Shown here in pieces: positions 15,515 through 23,799 of a stretch of 64,000 nt of DNA; position 1 is the first letter of the stretch; every line of letters starts with the position of its first letter. The notes under the pieces are model-generated. The model had not been told where the DNA came from. It worked only from the letters and a program-made list of their open reading frames with translations, and did not search any database. A program made the translations under genes and the position numbers. The stretch is taken from positions 496,001-560,000 of the forward strand of contig NZ_JALBGC010000001.1 of assembly GCF_022631375.1 (NCBI RefSeq), written 5' to 3'. The stretch comes from Hymenobacter cyanobacteriorum (lineage in GTDB: Bacteria; Bacteroidota; Bacteroidia; Cytophagales; Hymenobacteraceae).

Positions 15515-18180
15515 TCTTCTTCTTTTTTTAAAGCATTTTTTAAAGTAGAAGCAAAATCGGAATCGTTCCTTCTAGATACTGTTACTCTTTCATACATATC
15601 TAGCTTCTTCAATTTTGACTTGAATGGCTGGTGAAAGTTTTGTGGCAAAACAGCTATAACCTTATTGCAAATGGCTCTGGCTTGTGTGTTTCTATTTAAT
15701 CTTATATAAACCTCAACCAATTGAACTAGACCCGCCAATACTAGAGTACGAGTAGCAGATGATAGTTCCAATATTTGGTCTGAGTTAAGAACTTCAACCA
15801 ATCTTGAACCCGCTTTTGCGACTATGGAATTCATCACAATCTTTTGCTGAGTATATTTTTCATTATACTCCTCAATGCTTATCATATCAAACCTCTTCTC
15901 TTCCTTAAGGTTTTCCCTGCTATTCACTACCTCAATAGATTCATACATCACAAGCATACTGTTCAACTGTAAGCGCATATCGTCGGACAACTCATTTTTA
16001 GTCCAGAAGTACCACTTAATTAGTTTAATCGCAGTATCACGAGAATCATCAATGTCAGCAGACCATAAATACTGAACGTAAGCCTTTGTAAATTTAATGT
16101 CGTTTTCAAATATCTGTTTGTAGTCTGCAAATAAACGCAGCGCACCTTCTGCATCATTTTTTGTCGAAAACAGGTAAGTTCCTAAGTTCAGCAAAGCCTG
16201 AAGCTTTATTGAATAAGATGTCTGTTCTCGATTTACGATATAACGATACTTGGAAACAACCTCGCCTTCGGTCGCAGTTATTCTACTTGAATCTGCATTT
16301 ATAAGCAATGCGTGGTCATTATCAAGTTTTTTATCTCTACCGACCAATGACAAACGATAGGTCAATTTTTCTTTTTCTTGGGGAATATTTTGCTGAAAAT
16401 ATTCATTCATGAACTTCAAGATTTCTCTTGAATATACTCTGAAAAATTTCTGCTCAAATATTTCGATTATTTTCAGCTTGACCAGTTCGTTTATGCCGTT
16501 ATCAAAATCGTCTTGCTGGTCTTCCATGTTAACCAGATATTGGAGCTTTTCAACAACATTGGTTAAATCATCCGAAGAAACCAGCAGACACATTGCAACA
16601 AAAAGATGCTGTGCTACAGGCGACAAATAGTCGTAAATTCTATCATACAGGAATTTAACAGCATTTGAACTTGATTTAATATCAATATTAATAACTTCAT
16701 CAGCAAGTGCTTTCTGAGCTAATAGTACAGCAAACTGAAAAATAAATAGCGGCCTTCCGCTAGTCATTTCATGCACCTTCTTGTAGTTCGAATCCTTCTC
16801 CAAGTAATGCTGAATCTGAGCAATATTTACTAGGGGCGCTTCAATCTCAATCACCTCCAATAAAAATTTTATCATCTCTTGTTCATCTAACTCATTAGAC
16901 TTTATTTCTTCCCCCAGAATTAAGGTTGCAGCACGAGTAGTAATAATGACTTTGTGATGATTAATATTAAGCAGTTTGATAAAATCAAGAATCTTACCCT
17001 TTTCTTCAGGCGAAAACGTTTCAAAATCGTCAATTACAAGAAGCAATTGCCCATCAAAATCAATAATATCTAAAGCTTCAGAGGAGCTTTTAGAAAACAT
17101 GATTTCATTAGTATACAAAATTATGTCCTCCAATGATGAAACTCGCTCATCAATTTCATTTATAGTCCCTTGGTAATAATTGTAAAGTCTATCCTTAGCA
17201 GATAGGAAAACTATGTAGTTGAATTTTTTATTCTCTACGTTGCCCAAATCTTCACAAACACTTTGAATTGAAGCCGTCTTCCCAACACCACCATGTCCCC
17301 AAACAGTAGCAAAAACCGATGATTTATTTGAAACTAAAAACTTGTTAATTTTACGCTTTACGCCTGTTTCAATGTATTTTTTATAATTCTTAGTAAAATT
17401 ATTTAGCACAGTCCCATTACTGCACCTTCTCTTTTTATCATCAAAATCGATAACTATATTAACAAATTCTTTAACCTCTTTCAATATGTGTCCTGTTTTA
17501 ATAAGGCGATTAAAACGTGCAAGTCCAGAAAGTTTTTCTTGAATCGAAGAATATATATAGAATTCATCTTCATCATTAATGAAGACAAAGGGAGACAATC
17601 GGAAGTAGCCTTTGCTTTCTGTAAAGCCATACAAGCCGATTTTATCAAAACCATAGACTCCTTTAGGGCAAGACCATGGCAAATAATCCGCGCCATTTGG
17701 TTTGTATATTATCCCTGTAGAATTATCTGAGTCAATATCTATAACATTAATAAGCTCTAGTTTTTCACAGAAAATAAAAACGCCTGATTCCAGAAGCCCT
17801 TGATACAATTCATCAAATGACCCCAAAAGCTCATCGGTTTCATCTTCAAACGTAAAACCATGACCGAGCTTTTCATTCCTTAATGAAGGGTACTTATCAA
17901 AGGATTTCTGAAGTTTTTTGTTTGAAAACAATTCGTTGTGAATATCTAATTTTCTAGCAATTTCTACAATTGAGCCTATAGATGGTTTTACAATAGCAGC
18001 AGATATATATTCCTTTTCATTTGCACCTAGTGAATCAAAATTCTTATTCCACAAATAACTCATAGCAAGAACCAGCATATATTCATATTTTGCCTGATAA
18101 TGAACTCTGAGGTCTGCCTTTTTATTTTGGGCTGCCAAAAGCTCGATTCGACGTTCAAGATTGCGGAGAATGAAATCCAT
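15511..18180 (-). CDS. HEPN-STAND NTPase, candidate antiphage defence protein
   Basis: 889 aa encoded in DNA far more AT-rich than anything else here. Residues 1-120 are helical and end in RNEKLGH (R101, N102, H107), the R-polar-x(4)-H active-site pattern of HEPN ribonucleases. A P-loop NTPase follows: Walker A GHGGVGKT (295-302), Walker B LLLVIDDFETF (379-389), and VIITTR (411-416) as the sensor/RNBS-B motif, typical of STAND/NB-ARC ATPases. The C-terminal half (about 600-870) is alpha-helical and repeat-like (ALLNLGTYLFSTKNDAEGAL), suggesting a TPR-like sensor. Known families with this plan sense phage proteins and trigger toxicity. It stands alone, convergent with the ABC ATPase. The HEPN reading is from motif only. 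Confidence 0.72.
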   Translation of the reverse strand: MDFILRNLERRIELLAAQNKKADLRVHYQAKYEYMLVLAMSYLWNKNFDSLGANEKEYISAAIVKPSIGSIVEIARKLDIHNELFSNKKLQKSFDKYPSLRNEKLGHGFTFEDETDELLGSFDELYQGLLESGVFIFCEKLELINVIDIDSDNSTGIIYKPNGADYLPWSCPKGVYGFDKIGLYGFTESKGYFRLSPFVFINDEDEFYIYSSIQEKLSGLARFNRLIKTGHILKEVKEFVNIVIDFDDKKRRCSNGTVLNNFTKNYKKYIETGVKRKINKFLVSNKSSVFATVWGHGGVGKTASIQSVCEDLGNVENKKFNYIVFLSAKDRLYNYYQGTINEIDERVSSLEDIILYTNEIMFSKSSSEALDIIDFDGQLLLVIDDFETFSPEEKGKILDFIKLLNINHHKVIITTRAATLILGEEIKSNELDEQEMIKFLLEVIEIEAPLVNIAQIQHYLEKDSNYKKVHEMTSGRPLFIFQFAVLLAQKALADEVINIDIKSSSNAVKFLYDRIYDYLSPVAQHLFVAMCLLVSSDDLTNVVEKLQYLVNMEDQQDDFDNGINELVKLKIIEIFEQKFFRVYSREILKFMNEYFQQNIPQEKEKLTYRLSLVGRDKKLDNDHALLINADSSRITATEGEVVSKYRYIVNREQTSYSIKLQALLNLGTYLFSTKNDAEGALRLFADYKQIFENDIKFTKAYVQYLWSADIDDSRDTAIKLIKWYFWTKNELSDDMRLQLNSMLVMYESIEVVNSRENLKEEKRFDMISIEEYNEKYTQQKIVMNSIVAKAGSRLVEVLNSDQILELSSATRTLVLAGLVQLVEVYIRLNRNTQARAICNKVIAVLPQNFHQPFKSKLKKLDMYERVTVSRRNDSDFASTLKNALKKEED

Positions 18181-18272
18181 TTTTTTATGACAGAAAATGA
18201 TGTGTATAATGCTGGCAAGCTACGTATTTTACCTTTATAATACAGCTTAAGAATCATAAAAGGCCAAAATTA
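18181..18272. promoter_or_regulatory. AT-rich divergent promoter region between STAND and NtrC-type genes
   Basis: 92 bp, strongly AT-rich, between two divergent starts. On the + strand TACCTTTA (around 18230) differs from TAnnTTTG by one base and could serve the response regulator. No operator-like palindrome was seen. Confidence 0.4.
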
Positions 18273-19631
18273 ATGCCCACCGGTACCCTGCTCATCATCG
18301 ACGACGAAGCGCGCTTGCGCCAGCTGCTGGCCCAGGTGCTGGAGCTGGAAGGCTACACCGTGCTGCAAGCCCCCGACGCCCACCGCGGCCTCGAACTGCT
18401 CCAGCAACACGCCGCCGACATCCTGCTCGTGCTCTCCGACGTGAAGCTGCCCGATGCCAACGGCGTCGACCTGCTGCCCCGCTTCAAAGCCACCGCCCCC
18501 GATGCCGAAGTGGTGCTGCTCACCGCCTTCGGCACCATCCCCGACGGCGTGAAGGCCATGAAGCTCGGCGCGTTCGACTACCTCACCAAGGGCGATTTTG
18601 AGCAGCAGCTGGTGGTCGTCGTCGACCGCGCCGCCGAAAAAGCCCGCCTCCGCCAGCGCGTCACGGAGCTGGAGCGCCGCGTGGGCCAGCAGTACCGATT
18701 CGAGTCGATGATTGGCGACTCGCCCGAGCTGCGGCGCGTGCAGCAGCTGGCCCGCCAAGTGGCCCCGACGGACAGCACCGTGCTGCTCGAAGGCCCCACC
18801 GGCAGCGGCAAGGAGCTCTTTGCCCAGGCCATCCACCAGGCCAGCGGGCGGCAGGGCAAGGCCTTCGTGGCCGTCAATTGCAGCGCTTTCCCCAAAGATT
18901 TGCTCGAATCGGAGCTGTTTGGCTACAAGAAAGGCGCCTTCACCGGCGCGCTGGCCGACAAGAAGGGCCTGCTGGAAGAAGCCAACGGCGGCACCCTGTT
19001 TCTGGACGAAATCGGCGAGCTGGAGCTCAACGTGCAGGCCAAGTTCCTGCGCGTGCTCGAAAGCCAAAGCTTCACCAAGCTCGGCGACACCAAGCCCACC
19101 AAGGTCAACATCCGCCTAGTAGCCGCCACCAACCGCAACCTCAAGCAGGAAGCCGCCGAAGGCCGCTTCCGCCCCGATTTATATTACCGCCTCTCGGTCT
19201 TCACCATCCTCGTCCCCAGCCTCAAAGACCGGCCCACCGACGTGCCGCCCCTGGCCAATTATTTCCTCCAGCACTTCGCCGCCCGCCTCAGCAAGCGCCT
19301 CCCCGGCCTCGCGCCTGAGGCCCTGGCCCTGCTCCAACGCTACCCCTGGCCCGGCAATGTGCGCGAGTTGAAAAACGTACTCGAGCGCGCGGCCATCCTG
19401 GCTCCGAATGGGGAAATGCTGGCGGCAGATTATTTGCCGGATGAATTCCACGCCCTGGGCCGGCCCGCGCGCCCCCGGGCCGATGCGGCCGACGAAAGCC
19501 TGCGGGCGCTGGAGGCGCGGCATATTTCTAAGCTGATGGGCGAGCTGGAAGGCAACAAGCCGGACGTGGCCAAGCGGCTGGGCATCGGCCTGACGACCCT
19601 ATACCGCAAGCTGGAGGAATATGGGTTGTAG
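18273..19631 (+). CDS. NtrC-family sigma-54-dependent response regulator
   Basis: 452 aa. Receiver domain (1-120) with acidic pair D10-D11, phospho-acceptor D56 (VLSDVKLPDANG) and K106. AAA+ domain (about 145-385) with Walker A GPTGSGKE (174-181), GAFTGA (221-226) for contacting sigma-54, and GTLFLDEIGEL as Walker B. A Fis-type HTH ends the protein (DVAKRLGIGLTTLYRKLEEYGL). It activates sigma-54 promoters when phosphorylated. The partner kinase is probably one of the two encoded downstream (hybrid kinase or HAMP kinase). The TAG stop lies within a family C inverted repeat. Confidence 0.95.
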   Translation: MPTGTLLIIDDEARLRQLLAQVLELEGYTVLQAPDAHRGLELLQQHAADILLVLSDVKLPDANGVDLLPRFKATAPDAEVVLLTAFGTIPDGVKAMKLGAFDYLTKGDFEQQLVVVVDRAAEKARLRQRVTELERRVGQQYRFESMIGDSPELRRVQQLARQVAPTDSTVLLEGPTGSGKELFAQAIHQASGRQGKAFVAVNCSAFPKDLLESELFGYKKGAFTGALADKKGLLEEANGGTLFLDEIGELELNVQAKFLRVLESQSFTKLGDTKPTKVNIRLVAATNRNLKQEAAEGRFRPDLYYRLSVFTILVPSLKDRPTDVPPLANYFLQHFAARLSKRLPGLAPEALALLQRYPWPGNVRELKNVLERAAILAPNGEMLAADYLPDEFHALGRPARPRADAADESLRALEARHISKLMGELEGNKPDVAKRLGIGLTTLYRKLEEYGL

Positions 19632-19715
19632 GGTGCGGGGCTTGCCCCCGCCCGTCGTTCGCGCCATTCTGACGATGCCGTTCAACGACGGGCGGGGGCA
19701 AGCCCCGCACCCTAC
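19628..19715. repeat. Family C inverted repeat, copy 1
   Basis: The left arm GTAGGGTGCGGGGCTTGCCC and the right arm GGGCAAGCCCCGCACCCTAC are perfect reverse complements at the ends, with CCGCCCGTCGTT/AACGACGGGCGG inside. It supplies the stop codon of the NtrC-type gene (19629-19631) and probably acts as its 3' hairpin. A second copy is at 47891-47972. Confidence 0.85.
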
Positions 19716-19724
19716 CTTATTCCA

Positions 19725-19871
19725 TTTGCATGTACGAATGGACCATTTGCATATCCAATCGAACCGTTTGCATGTACAATCAAGCTGTTTGCTCCTACAA
19801 ACAGGCCGTTTGCATGTACAATCAAGCTGTTTTCTCCTACGAATGGACTGTTTGTAGGAGCAAATGGCTTA
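19725..19871. repeat. 21-bp tandem repeat array, six full units plus a partial
   Basis: Units start at 19725, 19746, 19767, 19788, 19809 and 19830, each exactly 21 bases and each beginning TTTGCAT, TTTGCTC or TTTTCTC; a partial seventh starts at 19851. The third and fifth units are identical. On the minus strand the array reads as heptads such as SLIVHAN and GLFVGAN in a frame different from the hybrid kinase, whose stop is at 19873-19875. The period is a multiple of three, so it could be a coding remnant or a slipped C-terminal extension. Confidence 0.85.
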
Positions 19872-19872
19872 A

Positions 19873-22800
19873 TTAATCGGCCGTGAGGTCCAGCAGGAGC
19901 TGGCAGAGGTCGGCTTCCTCGTAGGGTTTCACCAGGCAGGCATTCATGCCGGCGGCGAGGTAGGCTTCGCGGTCGGTTTCGAAGGCGTTGGCGGTGAGGG
20001 CGATGATAGGAATGCCGGCGCGGGCGGCATCGGGCAGGGCGCGCAGGGCGGTGGTAACCTCCACCCCGCTCAGGCCGGGCATGCGGATGTCGAGAATGGC
20101 CGCGTCGAAGTCGTGCGCGCTTAGCTGGGCCAGGGCATCGGTGCCGTTGCTCACGGCTTCCACTTCCACGCCCCAGTGTTCGAGCACCACGCGGGCAATC
20201 CACTGGTTGAGGTAGTTGTCTTCGGCCAGCAGCACGCGCAGGCCGCGCAGGCGCTCGAACGTGGGCTGAGCCTCGGCCAGATTGCTGCCCGCGGCGACCA
20301 CGGCCCCGGCAGCGCGCGGCAGGTGCAGCTCGAACGAAAAGGTGCTGCCCTGGCCCGGGGCGCTGCGCAGGGCCAGCGTGCCGCCCATCTGCTCCACCAG
20401 CTGCTGGCTGATGGCCAGGCCCAGGCCCGTACCGCCGAAGCGGCGGCTGGTGTCGGCGCTGGCCTGGGCGAAGGCTTCGAAGATGTGGCCCTGCTCGGCG
20501 GGGGCAATGCCAATGCCGGTATCGGCCACCCAAAAGCGCAGATGGAGGGCTTCGGGCGTTTCGGCCAGCACCTCGGCCCCGAGCTCGACGCGGCCCTGCT
20601 CGGTGAACTTGATGGCGTTGGCGAGCAGATTGAGCAGGATTTGGTGCAGGCGGTAGGCATCGCCGGCCACGCGGTGCGGGCCGCCGGGCAGGGTGCGCAC
20701 CTCCAGCGTCAGGCCCTGGGCGGCGGCCAGGGCGGCCACCGTCTGGCCCACGCCGCGCAGCAGTTCAGCCAAGTCGAAGGGCACGACGTTGAGCTGCAGG
20801 TGGTGGGCCGCGATTTTGGCCATGTCGAGCACGTCGTTCAGCAGGCTGAGCAGGTGGTTGCCGGCCAGCTGCATGGCGTTCAAATACTCGGTTTGCTGCC
20901 CCGAAAGCGGGGTTTTGTGCAGCAGCGTGGCCATGCCCAGCACCCCGTTCAGCGGCGTGCGGATTTCGTGGCTCATGCGGGCCAGGAAAGTTTCCTTGGC
21001 GTGGGCGTTGTCTTCGGCTTCCTGCTTGGCCTGTCGCAGCGCGCGCTGGGCCAGCACGCCCGCCGTCACGTCGTAGCCCGACGCCACCACGTAGGGCGGG
21101 TAGCCCTCCTCCGTCACGCGGTAGGTGTAGTAGTTGAGATAGCGCCGCTCGCCGGCATGGGTCAGCACGCTGATGACGCGGGGCTGGGGCAGGCTGGCTT
21201 CGTCGCCATCGAGGTAGGCCTGCACAATGGCACGGTGCTCGGGCGGCAGCAGCTCGCGCAGGTCGCGCCCCACCAGCTCGGCGGCCGGCACGCCCATCAG
21301 CTGCTCGATGGCGGGGTTCACGGTCAGGATAGTGCCCTGCAAATCGTGGGTGCAGATGAGGGCCTGCGAGTAGTGTACCAGGTCGTGGTACTGCTTTTCG
21401 CGGCGCTCCAGCGCCTGGCGGGCGCGCTTCACCTCCGTAATGTCGGTGCTGATGGTGAGCACGCCGAGCTGGCCGTTGGCGCGGCGCAGCGGCTGCTTAT
21501 ACACCTGGTAGTACAGCTGCTCGCCGGTGCGCAGCGTGAGGGGCATTTCGCGGATTTCGGCCTGGCCGGAATCCAGCACGTCCTGGTTGAAGGCGCGCAT
21601 GTCGGCCACCTCCCGCGCCACGGTTTCCGACTGAAGCTCGGTCGCCAAGTGGGTCGAGGCCATAATGCGCTCGTTGAAGGAACGGTTCGAAAACGAGATG
21701 CCCCCCTTCGGCTCCACCAGATACAGCACGTTGGGCAGCGCATCCACAATCTGACGGATGAAGGCTTCCTGCTCGCGCAGCATTTCCTGCACTTTGTGCT
21801 GCAGGTTTTCGGCCACGAAGCGGGCCGTGATGTCGATGCCCGAGCCCACCACCAGCCGCAGCGCGCCGTCGGGCCCGAACACGGGGCGCAGGTGGCGCAC
21901 CATCAGCTGAGGCCGGCCCCGGCGGTCGGTGCGGGTTTCTTCCCAGGTCACGTCGGTGCGGGTGCGCACGGCCAGGTCGAAGTACTGGTCGCGCTGCAGG
22001 CCAATTTCGGGATGCTTGGCCTGGCGCAGGGCAAAGTATTCGGCATTCGTCAGGCCGATAATCTGCCGGCGCACCTCCGGGTCCGACACCGAGGCCGGGT
22101 TCACGAACCGGAAGCGGTGCTCGGCATCGAACACGGCCACGTCGAAGGGCACCAGGTTCAGAATGGACTCGTAGAACTCCTGCTGCTGCACCACCTGCTG
22201 CTCGGCCCGCTTGCGCTCGGTCAGGTCGATGGCCAGACTGATAACCAGACGCGTACCGGCCAGCCCCTGCACCGGGCGGTACCAGAGCATGGCGTGCCGC
22301 TCGGTGCCGTCGGCGGCCGGAAACGATTCTTCCCACTGCACCTCGCGGCCGGTGCGCATCACCTCGGCAAAGGCGGCGGCGCGCTGCTGGGCCACGGCGG
22401 GCGGGCGCTGGCGGCGGGCGCAGGCCTCGGTGCTGGTTTTGCCCAGCATCCAGGCCCGCAGGGCGGGGTCGGGCTCAATGGCCGCGTTCAGAAACAGGTA
22501 GCGGTGCTCGTCGTCGAACACGGCCACGGCAGTAGGCACCTGCTCCAGCACGCTTTCGTAGAAAACGCGCTGGCGGCCGAGCCACTCCTCGGCCAGCCGC
22601 CGGTCGTTGATATTGCTGAAGTAGAGCGTGGTAGCTGCCTGGCCCGGCACAGGTGCGGCCGTTGCGAGGTAATATTGGCCGGCCACGGCGAGCTCCCGGG
22701 GGCCGGGGGCCTGCTGCGCGGCCTGCGCCAGCGCCAGCAGCGGCGGCAGCACCTCGGCCGGGGCAGCGCGCAGCGCCTCTACCAGGGGCGCGGCGGCGGG

Positions 22801-23394
22801 GTTGGCGTACAGCAGCTCACCGTCGGGGGCCAGGCGCAAAATGGGGTTGGGGCTTTGCTCGGGCACGGCGGCCAGCAGGCGCTGCCGCTGCTCGCGCCGG
22901 TGCGCGCGGCTCACGTCGCGGTAGCAGATGAGGCGGCCGGCGCCGGCCTCGTCCAGCACCAGGTAATCAAGCACCAGCCGCCGGCCATCGCGCAGCAGGA
23001 AGGCTTCGCCCAGCACGGTTTTGCCGGCGGTGTGCAGCGCCCAGGCGCGGGTGTGGAAGGCTTCGGGGTCGGCGAAGGCGGTGCCAATGGCCAACTGCGC
23101 TTCGCTGAACGGCGGCCCGGCTACCGGTTCCAGGCCAAACAAGCGCCAGAAATGCGGGCTCACGTACTGAATTGCTCCGGTGCCATCGACCAGCACCACG
23201 CCCAGGCGCAGGTTGTGCACCAGCGCGCCAACCTGGGTATGCAGGGCTTGGAAGGGTGCGGCGGGCGGCTGTTCCCGCGCGGCCAGGCGGGCGCGCAACT
23301 CGGCTACCTCGGCTTCGGCCTGCTCGCGCCGGGCCCGCTCGGCCGCCAGCTGCTGCGCCCATTCGGCATCGGAGAAGGAAGAGGCAGTGGACAT
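19873..23394 (-). CDS. Hybrid sensor histidine kinase/response regulator with multiple PAS domains
   Basis: 1173 aa, no TM segments, so cytoplasmic. An N-terminal coiled coil (about 12-45) leads to five or six PAS folds (about 50-785; for example LPNVLYLVEPKGGISFSNRSF and ISTDITEVKRARQ). Then a HisKA domain with H box FLARMSHEIRTPLNGVLGM (about residue 800), an HATPase with NAIKFT and GTGLGLAISQQLVEQMGG, and a C-terminal receiver (about 1050-1173) with phospho-acceptor Asp in AAILDIRMPGLSG. It probably senses a cytoplasmic redox, light or ligand signal. It converges on the NtrC-type gene and may phosphorylate it through its receiver or a missing Hpt protein (inference). A 21-bp repeat array begins at its stop. 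Confidence 0.93.
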   Translation of the reverse strand: MSTASSFSDAEWAQQLAAERARREQAEAEVAELRARLAAREQPPAAPFQALHTQVGALVHNLRLGVVLVDGTGAIQYVSPHFWRLFGLEPVAGPPFSEAQLAIGTAFADPEAFHTRAWALHTAGKTVLGEAFLLRDGRRLVLDYLVLDEAGAGRLICYRDVSRAHRREQRQRLLAAVPEQSPNPILRLAPDGELLYANPAAAPLVEALRAAPAEVLPPLLALAQAAQQAPGPRELAVAGQYYLATAAPVPGQAATTLYFSNINDRRLAEEWLGRQRVFYESVLEQVPTAVAVFDDEHRYLFLNAAIEPDPALRAWMLGKTSTEACARRQRPPAVAQQRAAAFAEVMRTGREVQWEESFPAADGTERHAMLWYRPVQGLAGTRLVISLAIDLTERKRAEQQVVQQQEFYESILNLVPFDVAVFDAEHRFRFVNPASVSDPEVRRQIIGLTNAEYFALRQAKHPEIGLQRDQYFDLAVRTRTDVTWEETRTDRRGRPQLMVRHLRPVFGPDGALRLVVGSGIDITARFVAENLQHKVQEMLREQEAFIRQIVDALPNVLYLVEPKGGISFSNRSFNERIMASTHLATELQSETVAREVADMRAFNQDVLDSGQAEIREMPLTLRTGEQLYYQVYKQPLRRANGQLGVLTISTDITEVKRARQALERREKQYHDLVHYSQALICTHDLQGTILTVNPAIEQLMGVPAAELVGRDLRELLPPEHRAIVQAYLDGDEASLPQPRVISVLTHAGERRYLNYYTYRVTEEGYPPYVVASGYDVTAGVLAQRALRQAKQEAEDNAHAKETFLARMSHEIRTPLNGVLGMATLLHKTPLSGQQTEYLNAMQLAGNHLLSLLNDVLDMAKIAAHHLQLNVVPFDLAELLRGVGQTVAALAAAQGLTLEVRTLPGGPHRVAGDAYRLHQILLNLLANAIKFTEQGRVELGAEVLAETPEALHLRFWVADTGIGIAPAEQGHIFEAFAQASADTSRRFGGTGLGLAISQQLVEQMGGTLALRSAPGQGSTFSFELHLPRAAGAVVAAGSNLAEAQPTFERLRGLRVLLAEDNYLNQWIARVVLEHWGVEVEAVSNGTDALAQLSAHDFDAAILDIRMPGLSGVEVTTALRALPDAARAGIPIIALTANAFETDREAYLAAGMNACLVKPYEEADLCQLLLDLTAD

Positions 23395-23799
23395 GGCCGG
23401 CAGGCAAGGTGAACCAAAGTAGCGCCGTACCGCAAAGTCATTCCGACCCGCTAACGGGGCCAGCAGTCAGGCTTGCGGGGCTACGCAAAGTAAACAGAAG
23501 CGCCCAAAGCGGCGGGCGTGGCCCGGGGTTTTGGGCCGTAAATCCGGGGCTGTAGAATAATTTATCGCGTTTCAACTGATTTTCTTTTCAAAACGGCGGT
23601 TTTGCTACGCCCCGCGCAGATTGGTCGCCTGCCCGGTGGCCGGGCTTCTACACAGCACCAACCCGCCGTGCCCTGCCGGCTCCGCCTGTAATACCCAACC
23701 AGCCGGCGCGATTCAGCAGCTGAGCCTGACCGCGCAATGGCGCGCCCGGCGCTTACTTCGGCCCCGCAACCGGCCTGCGTCGCCGGGCTTTCCTTCGCC
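23395..23799. other. 405-bp divergent intergenic region, no gene seen
   Basis: Region between the hybrid kinase (leftward) and the HAMP kinase (rightward). It must hold both promoters. On the minus strand TACTTTGG near 23420 is only a partial -7 match. Several short open frames exist, but none has a plausible start, signal or codon pattern. Upstream in-frame codons from 23737 exist for the HAMP kinase but read as GC-rich non-coding DNA. Confidence 0.5.

Noticed and set aside
15511..18180. Prophage or large genomic island around the AT-rich gene
   Set aside because: Only this one gene is AT-rich; flanking genes are normal chromosomal ones and no integrase, att repeats or phage genes were seen.
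19725..19871. CRISPR array
   Set aside because: Contiguous 21-bp units, no spacers, no cas genes.
20176..23412. Long open frame (over 1000 codons) on the + strand opposite the hybrid kinase
   Set aside because: Antisense to a clear multi-domain kinase; composition is the His/Gly/Gln/Val-rich pattern produced by reading high-GC genes backwards, with no domain or signal.
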